From NCBI GenBank assembly GCA_029215795.1, contig JARDYH010000001.1, forward strand, positions 10,652,001 through 10,716,000: a stretch of DNA of 64,000 nt. The letters are read 5' to 3'. This stretch comes from Anniella stebbinsi (taxonomy: Eukaryota > Chordata > Lepidosauria > Squamata > Anniellidae). Each line of letters begins with the position of its first letter. Within the stretch, counting starts at the first letter, position 1. Position numbers and translations under genes: made by a program. Under the pieces are notes generated by a model. The model ran no database searches and was not told where the DNA came from. It worked only from the letters and a program-made list of their open reading frames with translations. This document shows, piece by piece, positions 30,911 to 42,066 of the stretch.

Positions 30911-32107
30911 GAAACAGCCTTGGTCGCCCTGTATGATGACCTATGTCGGGAGAAAGAAAGGGGGAGTGTGACTCTGTTGATTCTCCTTGATCTCTCAGCG
31001 GCTTTCGATACCATCGACCATGGTAGCCTTCTGGGACGACTGGCTGAGTTGGGAGTGGGAGGCACTGCATTGCAGTGGTTCTGTTCCTACTTGGGGGGTC
31101 GGCTCCAGAAGGTGGTGCTTGGGGAACATTGCTCGGCCCCGTGGATTCTCCAGTATGGGGTTCCACAGGGGTCAGTTTTGTCCCCCATGCTGTTCAACAT
31201 CTACATGAAACCGTTGAGTGCAGTCATCCGGAGTTTTGGAGTGCGTTGTCATCAGTATGCTGATGACACGCAGCTCTATTTCTCCTTTTCATCTTCATCA
31301 GGTGAGGCTGTGGATGTGCTGAACCAGTGCCTGGCTGCGATAATGGACTGGATGAGGGCTAATAAACTGAAACTCAATCCAGGCAAGACTGAGATGCTGT
31401 TAGTGGGTGGTTCCGCTGACCGGATGGAGGGTGTTCAACCTGTTCTGGATGGGGTTGCACTCCCCTTGAAGGAGCAGGTTCGTAGCTTGGGGGTTCTCCT
31501 AGAACCATCTCTGTCACTTGAGGCACAGGTGGCCTCAATGGCACGGACTGCCTTCTACCAACTTCGGTTGGTGGCCCAGCTACGTCCCTATCTGGACAGG
31601 GATAACCTGGCTTCAGTTGTCCATGCTCTGGTAACCTCCAAGTTAGATTACTGCAATGCACTCTACGTGGGGCTGCCTTTGAAGGTGGTTCGGAAGCTGC
31701 AGCTTGTGCAAAATGCAGCGGCCAGATTGATAACTGGAACCAGTAGGTTCGAACATATAAGACCTACTCTGGCCCGCTTGCATTGGCTGCCTGTATGTTT
31801 CTGAGCCCGGTTCAAGGTGCTGGTTTTAACCTATAAAGCCTTACACGGCTTGGGACCACAATACCTGATGGAACGCCTTTCCCGACATGAACCTACCTGA
31901 ACACTACGTTCAACATCTAAGGCCCTCCTCCGAGTGCCTCCTCCAAGGGAAGCTCGGAGGTCAGCAACAAGAGAGAGGGCCTTCTCTGTGGTGGCTCCCC
32001 AATTGTGGAACGATCTCCCCGACGAGGCCCACCTGGTGCCAACATTGTTATCTTTTCAGCGCCAGGTCAAGACTTTCCTCTTCTCTCAGGCATTTGGCAA
32101 TATCTGA
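30911..32107 (+). pseudogene. L2 reverse transcriptase fragment (copy 1)
   Basis: Open from the truncation point to a TGA at 31802-31804 (the ATG-initiated part is 30920-31804, 294 codons). Motifs in order: LLDLSAAFDTIDH, GVPQGSVLSPMLFNIY, catalytic YADD (31256-31267), NKLKLNPGKTE, LDYCNALYVGLP and LHWLPV. These are typical of L2 RT and its thumb. After the TGA the same frame continues with ARFKVLVLTYKALHGLGPQYL and, after another stop near 31900, with L2 C-terminal sequence to about 32107. The TGA probably replaced an Arg CGA by CpG decay. There is no endonuclease domain because of 5' truncation, so it cannot move by itself. Confidence 0.9.
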
Positions 32108-32309
32108 GGAGCCTGGGTTTGTTTTGTTTTTGTAGCTTTTTGAAGTGTTGAAGTGGTTTTTAAATGTACAGATTGTGTGTATGTTGTATGTTTTTTCTGT
32201 TTAAATTTTTGTATATTGTTTTTAATTGTTTTTAATCCTATGTAAACCGCCCTGAGTGCTTCGACTATGGGGCGGTATACAAATGTAATAAATAAATAAA
32301 TAAATAAAT
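30911..32309 (+). mobile_element. 5'-truncated L2-clade LINE, copy 1
   Basis: Contains the RT-to-3'-end part of an L2-clade LINE. It is nearly the same as the copy at 40158-41673 but starts about 110 bp further into the element. The 3' end is a short hairpin-forming tail (accgccctgag ... ggcggtatac) followed by (aaat)n, the microsatellite-type end expected of L2. No target duplication is evident, which is common for L2. Confidence 0.92.
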
Positions 32310-33159
32310 TGTTGTCATTTCAAGCCAGCCCTGGTTGCAGGCTGTATATAGACCTTGAATAGCTTAATTCCTTTTTTTTTGTCTTCCTGAAAGTGGGAGA
32401 GAACAATTCATTGAGCAGGAATTAATTGCCTAGTTCTGAGGGGGAGTTTTTGTCCTGGCTTGTGATAAATTTGCACAGCACCTAGATACTTTAGGTCTAA
32501 TTGTCTTCACCTACTTCTAATGAAGAGAGAAGCAGGAGGTGTTGTGTGGATAGGTTAAAGATGGGTTCAGGATATTAATTAGAGGCCTGTTCTCTAGATA
32601 CGTCCATGGCCCATGCACTTCTCATTAACGTTAATGGAAATTAGCCTTGCATGTTGCAGGGAGGATAAATCAGTCCCATACATAGGGGGAAAAACATATA
32701 GATGTTGTTCTGTGCAAAGAGAAGCAGCAGACCCTCGTTAAATTGGCTAAAGGCAATGAGGATGTTGTACGATATATATATATTTTTGGGGGGTGGGGGG
32801 GAGAGAATTGTTTTTTGTTTTTGGGTGGGGGGAGAGAATTGTTTTTTGGGTGGGGGGAAGAGAATGTGAAACAATTCTTTTCTATAGAATGTGAAACAAA
32901 CCAAGATCTTCCAAGTATATGGCAAGGTCTCTTAATTTCTAGCTCACAAGATCCTGCTTATTAATATAGACCCAGGGAGAGACAGAAGGAAGAGTGAAGG
33001 CCTGCATGCCATAACAAACCACCAGCTAGTTAAATGAAAACTCTTTCTATCACCAACATTAGAGGAAGAGGTAAGAAAGCAAGGTCCCCATAATCAGCCT
33101 GGCTGGGGCCAACTGCCATTTGGCTCCTCATGTCTCAGGACTATCTCCATCTATCCTCT
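32310..33159. other. Unassigned; 32350-32640 repeat-free
   Basis: 32400-32600 has ggaattaattgcc, ggtctaattgtc and gatattaattagagg with no known repeat; then the minisatellite. Confidence 0.35.
32788..32864. repeat. Short minisatellite, G-rich
   Basis: About three copies of a 26-36 bp unit ggtggggggagagaattgtt plus T/G run. Confidence 0.8.
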
Positions 33160-33302
33160 TTTGTCAAGAGGGCAGGGCTCCTGCACCTTTAACTGTTGTG
33201 ATGAAGAGGAAATTTCACCAGGTGCTGCACGCAGACAAAGGACACCTGCTGAAATGCCCTTCTTTCTCTGCAACCCTGTCCTCCTTTCCATACGGTCACC
33301 CT
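33160..33302 (+). mobile_element. Half of a hAT MITE of the same group
   Basis: Contains only the right half: cagggctcctgcacctttaactgttgtgatgaagag ... cctttccatacggtcacccta. It resembles the 309-bp subfamily; the left half is missing. Confidence 0.7.
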
Positions 33303-33429
33303 AATTGCAGGCAATAAGCTCAAACTTGAGCCAGGTTAAAAGATGTTCAACTCAAGTCTTATTTATACACATCTTCAGAGAAGTCTATCTAACACTGTTT
33401 AACTACAATGCTGGGTGGTACCCTTTCAT

Positions 33430-33443
33430 TACCCTCTCTATGA
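33430..33443. repeat. Target duplication, 5' side of I/Vingi-like LINE
   Basis: taccctctctatga, identical to 36113-36126. Confidence 0.88.
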
Positions 33444-35963
33444 GGGGGAAGGGAAAAAAATCATTATACCAAATTGAACCAGCTCCTAGTGGGGGTAGAA
33501 GAGTGAAGTGGTCAGAAGTACAAAGTGCAAAGCTGACAGACTTACTGAATGGACCAACTTTGAGGGAAATTAAAGATAAAGTTATCAAAGGGACAGCAGA
33601 AAGTTTGGAGGGTTATCAGGAAATCGTGAAGTTATTAAAACCTCATCTGACTCAGACTAGCATAGTGGAAAAGTACAGAAATAGGAGCGCGGGCTGGTTC
33701 GATAGAGAATGTAGGCAAGTAAAGAAAGAACTAATAAGGTTAGTAGGAAGGTAAGGAGTAACAACTTTAGTACCCTAGGTAGGCTATTAATTGAGAAAAG
33801 AGCGTTATACAGAGCACTACTGAAGAAGAAAAAGGTAGAATATATGGGGAAAAATGGGAGGAATTAGCACAGGCAGTCAAACAGAGGAAAGAGGTGCAAT
33901 TCTGGAACATAGTAAAGGCAGGATTGAAAGATGCAAATATGTATCTGGAAATGCAAATCCCAGCAAAATCTTGGCAAGCTCATTTTGGGAATATTTTTGA
34001 TGGCACAGAATCTTGGGAGGAGGGCCAAGTAAATATTGATCTGCCAGATTGGCCAGAAGTAACAGCTCAAGAAGTTAGGGGATTAATAAACTCTTTAAAA
34101 AACGGCAAGGCGCCAGGAGAAGATATGCTCCTCCCAGAACTGTTCAAAGATAATGCAGATTGGTGGGCCCCAATATTGGCAAAACTGTTTACCCAAATCA
34201 ACTTGACAGGAAAAATCCCAGAAGGTTGGAAGACCAGTATTATTGTTTCAATATACGAAAAAGGAAAGAAAACTGACCCCAAAAGCTACAGGCCTATTAG
34301 TCTCCTAGATATAACATCTAAATTATACAGCAGACACCTGCTGGATAAGCTTTTGCTGTGGGAGGAGGATTCTAACATCCTAGCAAAGGAACAGGCGGGT
34401 TTCAGGAGCGGGATGAGTACGGTAAACCAATGCTATGTGTTACAGCATCTGATCAAAAAATACCGTAGCACTGTGGGAGGGAGACTGTATGTGGCCTTCA
34501 TTGATTTTGCCGCAGCCTTTGACAGCATGGACAGAGACCGCCTCTGGAACAAACTTGCGCAGACAAGTATAGATAGGCGATTACTAATGTTAATACAAAA
34601 ACTATACTCCCACACTGATGCAAGGGTGAGAATTGGATTAGGGGGAGTACTGTCAGAAAAAATCAACATAAAAAGGGGCGTCAGACAGGGATGCCTACTA
34701 GCACCTTTCCTATTTAACTTCTATATTAACAACTTAATAGAGGATCTTACTGCAATGGATTGCTTCCCCCCTACAGTAGGTCATAAAAAGTTACAAATGC
34801 TGCTGTATGCAGATGACATGGCCCTATTATCCTATACACAAGTGGGACTGAGAAGACTCCTAAGGAAATTGGGGAAAATATGCAAAGAAGAGAAGTTAAT
34901 GATTAACTATGCAAAAACAAAGGTGGTGGTGTTTGCAAAGAAAAAGTGTTATCATACCTGGAGGGTGGATGGTCAACAAATTGAACAGTGTGATAGCTTT
35001 AAATATTTAGGGGTACATTTTGCGTATAATGGGAGCTGGAAAACTCAGGTCATTGCGGCTAAATTGTCAGCGGGAAGAACGGCAAGAGCAATCCTTGATT
35101 ATGGTAGGCAGAAAGGTGGCCTACTGGTTGAACCTATATTGAAACTGTTCACAGCAAAGGTACTCCTGCAACTGCTCTACGGGGCAGAACTGTGGGGTGT
35201 GGGGAAGTCTGATGAATTGGAAAGGATACAAAATAAATTCCTGAAAGAACTGCTGGCTCTTCCCAAGGGAGTCCCTGCAGCCCTATTGAGAATGGAAGTG
35301 GATGTTCCTATATGGGAAAAAATAATGAGCATGAAGGAAGATAGTCTCCCTAATTTAAGTTTTAAGGAACATCATAGGAAGGGAGGGTGGGCACAAAGTT
35401 TTCTGGAATTGGCGCATTTCTATTTTAATGAATCTCAAGGATTGGTCTGCCAAAACAGAGTGAGTATTAGAAACAGAATTTATGAGCTAGACACGTTTTG
35501 TAATGTCCAAGCAAGTCAACGACAGCGGTTCTCACCCTGGTACAGCTTGTTAAAAGGGGAGCAATATTGCTCATACTACTTGTGAGAGTTAACATTTCCA
35601 AGACTGAGAAAAGCATTTACGGCCCTCCGTTTTCAAACAACAGTGACAGCTTGCCTGGAAGGGAAATATAAGGGGATCCCATATGCACAAAGAAAATGTA
35701 TCTGTGGTGCAGAGGAGGTTGAAGACCTAGTACATTACCTCCTCTATTACCCATTGTATCAAGGTATCAGGGTGCATTTTCTAAAAGAAATTCCGGAAAA
35801 AAGGGAGGGCTTATCAAATAGAGATCTTACTTTGAAACTTCTGGCCGACTATGACATGGCAATTTCAAGAAAGGTGGCAAAATTCGCTGTAGCTGCACAA
35901 AAGATCAGACGAAACTTTTTATTGCAAGAAGGGGTTGATTGCAATGGGGATAATTTTATTTAA
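33444..35963 (+). pseudogene. I/Vingi-like LINE polyprotein remnant
   Basis: The first segment (to a stop at 33752-33754) ends in the linker block WFDRECRQVKKEL. The frame then shifts at about 33750 and again near 33865, and the main frame is open from 33894 to 35585. RT motifs in the main frame: LKNGKAPGEDMLLPELF, YRPISLLDITSKLYSR, QAGFRSGMSTVNQCY, FIDFAAAFDSMDRDRLW, GVRQGCLLAPFLFN and catalytic YADD (34805-34816). A single in-frame TGA (35583-35585) separates it from 35586-35963, which carries CICGAEEVEDLVHYLLYYPLY. The last Cys of the usual C-C-H-C zinc motif appears to be Tyr. It is dead as an element. Confidence 0.85.
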
Positions 35964-36112
35964 ATAGTGGTTCATATAGAGTATTTTTAATTGGCATTGA
36001 AATGTGGAAGGATGGGGCGACCCTTGGTTAAGTTTGGGGCGACCCATGGAGGTTGTGTATGTATTGATTGTAAAGGCCATTGTGCCATATGCAAATAAAC
36101 TTTGACTTTGAC
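33444..36112 (+). mobile_element. 5'-truncated APE-type LINE, I/Vingi-like
   Basis: A 2.67-kb insertion flanked by the 14-bp duplication taccctctctatga (33430-33443 and 36113-36126). The 3' end is non-coding sequence ending in aaataaactttgactttgac, a short tttgac tandem tail instead of poly(A). The coding part covers the linker between endonuclease and RT, the RT and the C-terminal zinc-binding region. A WFDRECRQVKKEL linker block is what endonuclease-RT linkers of APE-type LINEs look like. The RT style (GVRQGCLLAPFLFNFYINNL) suggests the I/Ingi/Vingi group; the clade is tentative. Confidence 0.85.
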
Positions 36113-36126
36113 TACCCTCTCTATGA
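36113..36126. repeat. Target duplication, 3' side of I/Vingi-like LINE
   Basis: taccctctctatga, identical to 33430-33443. Confidence 0.88.
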
Positions 36127-36587
36127 TAACGTAATCCTTTTTCTCGCTCTTTAATTTCATGGTATGAGGCTTTTGAATCTTGATATAGTTTAGAGCCTTA
36201 GCATGTCTTTATCCAGCCCTGCCTCCAAAGTTCTCTCCTCAGCCAAGCTCCAGAGAAATTTATTATCATCTCCACTCTTAACAACTGCATAGTCCCAGAG
36301 ATGCTGAAGTTGGAAGGTGCCTGTTGATTGAGTTGTTGGATTCCACCTCCCGTCTTCCTATCTCAAGGCATTTCTAGAACAGTGACTCTACAGACGATGG
36401 ACTCACTCAAAGGCAGATAACTCTAACTTCTTCTCTTCACATTCTAAAAATAATGATTTGAGACTGAGAAGTAAAACATACCACCAATGTTAACTCAGGA
36501 AGGAAACAGCGATGACCAAGAACAGAGTGTATTGCTGTTATAGAAGGTTTGGGATGCACAGATCCAATGAGGCAGCTAGCAGATTGC

Positions 36588-36675
36588 AGGTGTAGGGTGC
36601 CATCTTATCAATGCTTACCTGGGAATAAGTCCCATTGAAAGCAATGGGGCTTACTTCATAGTAGACATGTCTAGG
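36588..36675. repeat. Short palindromic repeat H
   Basis: tgcttacctgggaataagtcccattgaaagcaatggggcttacttc ... gtagacatgtctaggatt. Confidence 0.6.
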
Positions 36676-36721
36676 ATTATGGTATTAGGAGATTATTTTG
36701 AGAATCCCCAAATTCAATTAA

Positions 36722-37774
36722 GGCCATTTCTACATCAGGCGTTTCACTTGGGATGGCCCCCGGCTGGTCCCTGTGTGAGTCCAAATAATGCACAGAGACT
36801 CCTGGGGTGGGATGGATTTTCAAGTAGGGCTGTGCATGGATCCAGTCCCGGATTCCGAATCCAGAGCAGATTGGGCTGATCCGGGCCTCCCAGATCCGTA
36901 TCCAAACCGAATCGGACCAGGCCTGGACTGGGCTGGATTGGATCCACAATCCGCATCTGATTCGGATCTGGTCACAGCACTCCCTCCTGCTCTCCTCGCT
37001 CTTTCTGCTTTCCTGCTGCCTCCTCCACGTCGTCCCCCATCGTCACTGCATTTCCCACTCATGTTGGGTGATGACATAACCCCCGCAACCATCAAATGCG
37101 GTGGTCTAATTGGTAAGCAGGGAGAGTGGGGGGAGGGAGAGGGAGAGCGGGGAGAGTGGGAAGGAGTGCTGTGCATGGATCTGGACCAGATCCAGATCTG
37201 GATCCGAGTCAGATCGGATGAGGCCCAATCTGATTTGAATCGGATTGGGCCCAATCTGGACCTGACAGATCTGGATCTGGATGAGATCAGAGGGTCCGTG
37301 CACAGTCCTATTTTCCAGGGATAAGGAAACCCTGGAAAATCCTGACTCTTCCTCAGTCCCGGGAAATTCCCGGGACTGCGGAAGATCTGGCTGCCCATCC
37401 CTGATGCTGCCATGCTTACTCATGAGTAAGCATGGCAGCAAAAATGGGCACAGAGCTGCACCACACGTCTCCATGCCGAGCAGGGGAGGGAGGAGCCAAG
37501 TCTGCCATTGCCACGATGGCGGGGGAAAGAGCCCCCCCAAATTGTGCGTGGTTTTATTTTAGAAGAGCACTTACCTCAGCACAGGAGCACTCATGCTCTC
37601 TTCTCGGGGCCCCAGGACTTTAAAATGGCAGGCGTGATGAGCACATCACACCTGGAAGGAAGCAGAACTTCCGTTTTCTCCATGAGGATTGAAGACACTG
37701 ATCCCGAAAGCAGGTATTTCTGGGATTGCCCGCCCACCCTCCGCCTTCTACACCCCTCCGGTGTAGAAAGGGCC
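36722..37774. mobile_element. 3-bp-TSD MITE (Harbinger-like), carries a nested hAT
   Basis: Ends ggccatttctacatc and the inverse gtgtagaaagggcc, flanked by taa (36719-36721) and taa (37775-37777). A 3-bp taa/tta duplication and short TIR fit the PIF/Harbinger superfamily. About 484 bp of it is the hAT element at 36835-37310 plus its duplication. Superfamily call is inference. Confidence 0.6.
36835..37310 (+). mobile_element. hAT-like non-autonomous element, gatctgg-rich
   Basis: 476 bp, termini tagggctgtgcatgg / ccgtgcacagtccta, related to the GC-rich elements at 8.0 and 59.4 kb. The 8-bp duplication is ttttcaag (36827-36834) / ttttccag (37311-37318), with one mismatch. The interior is rich in gatccgga/gatctgga repeats. 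It is nested inside 36722-37774. Confidence 0.83.
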
Positions 37775-37860
37775 TAAGTGTGAATTAGGAGCATGGAATT
37801 GGTGTTTTGCCTCTGCTCCTTATTTTATATATTGTACATTCACAGACTGAGCCTGAAGGC

Positions 37861-37997
37861 TAGATCTACACTACTGCTTTGTAGCACGGATAACTGTTGA
37901 GGCACAATCCATATTCCATATACCGCTTTCATCATGTTATTTCCTGCTGTCTATTCCACATTTGTAATGATTTGACACCAGGTGTAGAACTGCCCCT
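37861..37997. mobile_element. Palindromic MITE-like repeat, decayed copy 7
   Basis: gatctacactactgctttgtag ... catataccgctttcat ... ccaggtgtagaactg; same subfamily as 22272-22494. Confidence 0.6.
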
Positions 37998-39444
37998 GGT
38001 GTTTCTCTCAAGGGGGCCCGGTGCTACAAGAGCAGGTTATGGCTGGCAATTTTTTGATAAATCCACCAGAACAGCTCCTGTCAGAGCAGGTCTGACCATA
38101 CTTAGTTGGAAGCCATTTATTATGCTCTTGAGTCTAAGAGTTATCAAGTGATCAACAGTCCAGTACATTGGTGCTTGGGGAAAATTAAAGGAAAAATATA
38201 GGGAGCTGAAGTGGCTTGTTTTAACACGCTTGAAGAGTTTATGAATCTGAATTAGCCCCTCAGTTAAATAAAACTATCTGAATTGTGGGAAGAGACTTTG
38301 CACATGAAGGAAGAAGTTCAAATAATTCATTAGCGTCTGTTTGCATTCTTCTGTATCCCAAAGGCTCATGGTACCAGCAATTCTCCCCTCCCCTGCTGCC
38401 TAAGAATTCTGTAACTTGTAGAAACCATGTAAACTGAGTGGTTTTGTATCAGTTCTCTTATTTTGCATCAGTTGTTCTGAAATTTTCACCTGGTTTATTC
38501 TACATAATATAGTGATGAAAATAAAAAAGGAGCCAAGCATGGTAAATTGTATTCAGCCAGCCCTCTAGCCTTTGAGAGTAAAAGCATGTATATTTTCAGA
38601 CCTGTCTTTGCAGCAATAAGGACTAGTGACTTAAAAATCAAATTTTCAGGAAGCTGAATTCAGTAGCACATTCTGTCTCTCCCCCACCCCACTTTCTGCA
38701 CTCTTGTATATACACAGCCCAACATATAAATATGCACACTAAATTAAAAATTACCCCTTCTGTCCTTGTTTGCTGCAAAGCTTTTGATGTTTCATACTTG
38801 AAACATGTTGTACAATTTAGAATACACAGATATACCCAGCTGCAGGAAGCCTGGCAAATCCTGCGTTGAATGAAGTGGCCTGCTAAAGATAGCACATCCA
38901 CTTCTTCAGAACTATACGATGCTGGTCTGACCCGAGCCTCACATGAATTCCAGTGCAGGTATGGTGCTCCTAAGACATAGGAGTTTGTCCCATTCCACTA
39001 ATACAGAAGGGCACAGTGAATGCCAGGAGATGTGTTGTGTTGTGTTGTGTGTGTGTGTGTGTGTTGAACTACCTGCTGTAGTGAAAGGAATAAAGGAGCT
39101 CTTGAAGATGGTGAAGCTCTACATGCATACCGGAATCTCTGTAAGATAGCATGGATGTGTAGCAGTGGTGTAGTGGAACCAGGGCTCACAGGGATGAAGC
39201 CCCAGGAATTTTTGATAAGCAGGGACAATGATATCACCTCCCAGCCTCCCAGACACCTGTATTCCCTCTGAGTTTGGCTCAATTCTCAAAGTATCTGGAG
39301 GCAAATGGAATTTGCTAGCAATAATATATCGTTCTGAGCTGTCCCAGGCATATACAGATGTATATATAACACACACACGCACAAACACAAATATAGATAG
39401 TTTTGGAGTGACCTTGGGGATGAGGCGATGATATGGACATTCTC
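37998..39444. other. Unassigned AT-rich DNA
   Basis: No coding family or named repeat beyond the (tg)n tract. Confidence 0.35.
39038..39064. repeat. (tg)n microsatellite
   Basis: tgttg units passing into (tg)n. Confidence 0.9.
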
Positions 39445-39530
39445 TGACAGCTCAGTCCTATGCATATTTACTTGGAAGTAAGGTATATTAGTTCAATGGG
39501 ATTACTACCACTTAGATGTTTATGTTGCAG
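39445..39530. repeat. Short palindromic repeat H
   Basis: gctcagtcctatgcatatttacttggaagtaagg ... agttcaatgggattactacc. Confidence 0.55.
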
Positions 39531-40157
39531 CCTGAGTTCAGCAATGCCACCTCTATTTGATATTTACCGTGAGGCTTTCTATCTAATTCGAGCTGTCGGT
39601 AATGGTTCAATTTCTCTTTTAAGGAATATCCATCAGGGTGTAGACCAGACAGATTTATTCTTAATTACTGCACAAATGTGCTTAGCCTCTAGAGCATGGT
39701 AGTCACATTTTTCCCCTCCTGTACACCTGGAGAGATTCCACCTTGGACTCCTTCACCTCTAGATGATCCATTTCGACTCTGTAGTGACACATCCAAACAC
39801 ATTTTTTCCCCCAAGGTGGAGACTTTATTAGACTTAACGAGACAAGGGCACCAGGAGGAAACACACACACATAGAGTCCTGAAATGAAAAGCAATTCCTC
39901 AGTACTTAGATCACCAATGCCGAGAAATCTACAATGTTATGTGGGATATGGTAATTCATGATATCCAGGGTGCTGAGCTCATTTTGGAGACAGAGTTTGC
40001 AGCACCTTCAGTAGCACCTTTAGAGCTCTGCATGGTTCGAACAAACTCCTAGAATGGAATCACCACCCCTCAGAAACTGGAGACACCAGCCTCCACTGTG
40101 CCTGTTTGAGCATCTCTATTCTGACTGGCAGCAACTCTCTGAGGTCAAAAGCAAAGG
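39531..40157. other. Unassigned
   Basis: Left flank of the L2 copy 2; nothing recognised. Confidence 0.35.
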
Positions 40158-41468
40158 TCTTTCCTGGGCAAGGTCCTGGAGCGGGTGGTTGCGAGCCAGC
40201 TCCAGGCACACTTGGATGAGACTGATTATCTGGATCCATTTCAGTCGGGTTTCAGGCCTGGTTTTGGTACGGAAACAGCCTTGGTCGCCCTGTATGATGA
40301 CCTATGTCGGGAGAAAGACAGGGGGAGTGTGACTCTGTTGATTCTCCTTGATCTCTCAGCGGCTTTCGATACCATCGACCATGGTATCCTTCTGGGACGA
40401 CTGGCTGAGTTGGGAGTGCGAGGCATTGCATTGCAGTGGTTCCGCTCCTACTTGGTGGGGCGGCTCCAGAAGGTGGTGCTTGGGGAACATTGCTCGGCCC
40501 CGTGGATTCTCCAGTATGGGGTTCCGCAGGGGTCAGTCTTGTCCCCCATGCTGTTTAACATCTACATGAAACTGCTGAGTGCAGTCATCCGGAGTTTTGG
40601 AGTGCGTTGTCATCAGTACGCTGATGACATGCAGCTCTATTTCTCCTTTTCATCTTCATCAGGTGAGGCTGTGGATGTGCTGAACCGGTGCTTGGCTGCG
40701 ACAATGGACTGGATGAGGGCTAATAAACTGAAACTCAATCCAGACAAGACTGAGACGCTGTTAGTGGGTGGTTCTGCTGACTGGATGGAGTGTCTTCAAC
40801 CAGTTCTGGATGGGGTTGCACTCCCCTTGAAAGAGCAGGTTCATAGCTTGGGGGTTCTCCTTGAACCATCTCTGTCACTTGAAGCTCAGGTGGCCTCAGT
40901 GGCATGGAGTGCCTTCTACCAACTTTGGTTGGTGGCCCAGCTACGTCCCTATCTGGACAGGGATAACCTGGCTTCAGTTGTCCATGCTCTGGTAACCTCC
41001 AAGTTAGATTACTGCAATGCACTTTACGTGGGGCTGCCTTTGAAGATGGTTTGGAAGCTGCAGCTTGTGCAAAATGCAGTGGCCAGGTTGATATCTGGGA
41101 CCAGTACGTTCGAGCATATAAGACCTACTCTGGCCCGCTTGCATTGGCTGCCTGTATGTTTCTGAGCCCGGTTCAAGGTGCTGGTTTTAACCTATAAAGC
41201 CTTACACGGCTTGGGACCACAATACCTGATGGAACGCCTTTCCCGACATGAACCTACCCGAACACTACGTTCAACATCTAAGGCCCTCCCCCGAGTGCCT
41301 ACTCCGAGGGAAGCTCGGAGGTCAACAACAAGGGAGACGGCCTTCTCTATGGTAGCCCCCAATTGTGGAATGATCTCCCCGACGAGGCCCGCCTGGCGCC
41401 AACATTGTTATCTTTTCGGCGCCAGGTCAAGACTTTCCTCTTCTCTCAGGCATTTAGCAATATCTGAT
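40158..41468 (+). pseudogene. L2 reverse transcriptase fragment (copy 2)
   Basis: The open frame runs to a TGA at 41163-41165 (ATG-initiated part 40185-41165, 326 codons). It includes LDPFQSGFRPGFGTETAL, LLDLSAAFDTIDH, GVPQGSVLSPMLFNIY, YADD and LDYCNALYVGLP. The stop is at the same codon as in copy 1. Beyond it the frame stays readable (ARFKVLVLTYKALHGLGPQYL) until a one-base loss in a C run near 41358 shifts the frame of the C-terminal WNDLPDE-type motif. Compared with copy 1, several Arg-to-Trp/His changes look like CpG decay. Confidence 0.9.
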
Positions 41469-41673
41469 GAGCCTGGGTTTGTTTTGTTTCTGTTTTGTTT
41501 TAGGCTTATAGCTTTTTACAGTTATTATAGTGGTTTTAAATGTATGTGTATATTGTATGTTTTTGCTGTTTAAATTTTTGTATATTGTTTTTAATCGTTT
41601 TAATCTGATGTGAACCGCCCAGAGAGCTTCGGCTATGGGGCGGTATACAAATGTAATAAATAAATAAATAAAT
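40158..41673 (+). mobile_element. 5'-truncated L2-clade LINE, copy 2
   Basis: The longer copy of the same L2 family as 30911-32309. It begins inside the RT at LGKVLERVVASQLQ and ends with the same hairpin tail and (aaat)n. By eye the shared coding part differs at about 25 of 295 residues, so both are young and of one subfamily. Its 3' tail abuts a different repeat at about 41680. Confidence 0.92.
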
Positions 41674-41685
41674 TGCACAATTGCG

Positions 41686-42066
41686 CAGTTGCGGGGCCTC
41701 AATCCAGTGCATCGTTGAGGGTTTTAAAAAAAAAAAATTGGCGCTGAAAAACACCGAGACCCATCCCAAGGATGGCGGAATTGCTCCCCCCCAATGGGCA
41801 TGGAGTCACCCCACACAGCTCCGTGCTCATTTGAAGAGCCCCGCTACTCACAGGGAGGAGGGGGAACCCAGGAACCCGCACCACACTGTCTGCGGTCCTC
41901 GGGGTTGTTCCAGTACCATGGGAAAAATTGGGAAAACTGTGGTCCCTGTTATCTCAGGGCAACTGAGAGCTCATTCCCGATTGACCCCGGGATCAGCTGT
42001 GTGTCAATTGGATGCACAGGGACAAGTTTAAGGTGACCCCAGAATAAATGGCAGGTGAAGACATGC
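41686..42066. repeat. Repeat related to 23035-23576
   Basis: Contains gaagagccccgctactcacaggg, gggaaaactgtgg and agacatgcccc in the same order as 23035-23576. It directly follows the L2 tail ending at 41673 and lacks a left end. Confidence 0.5.
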
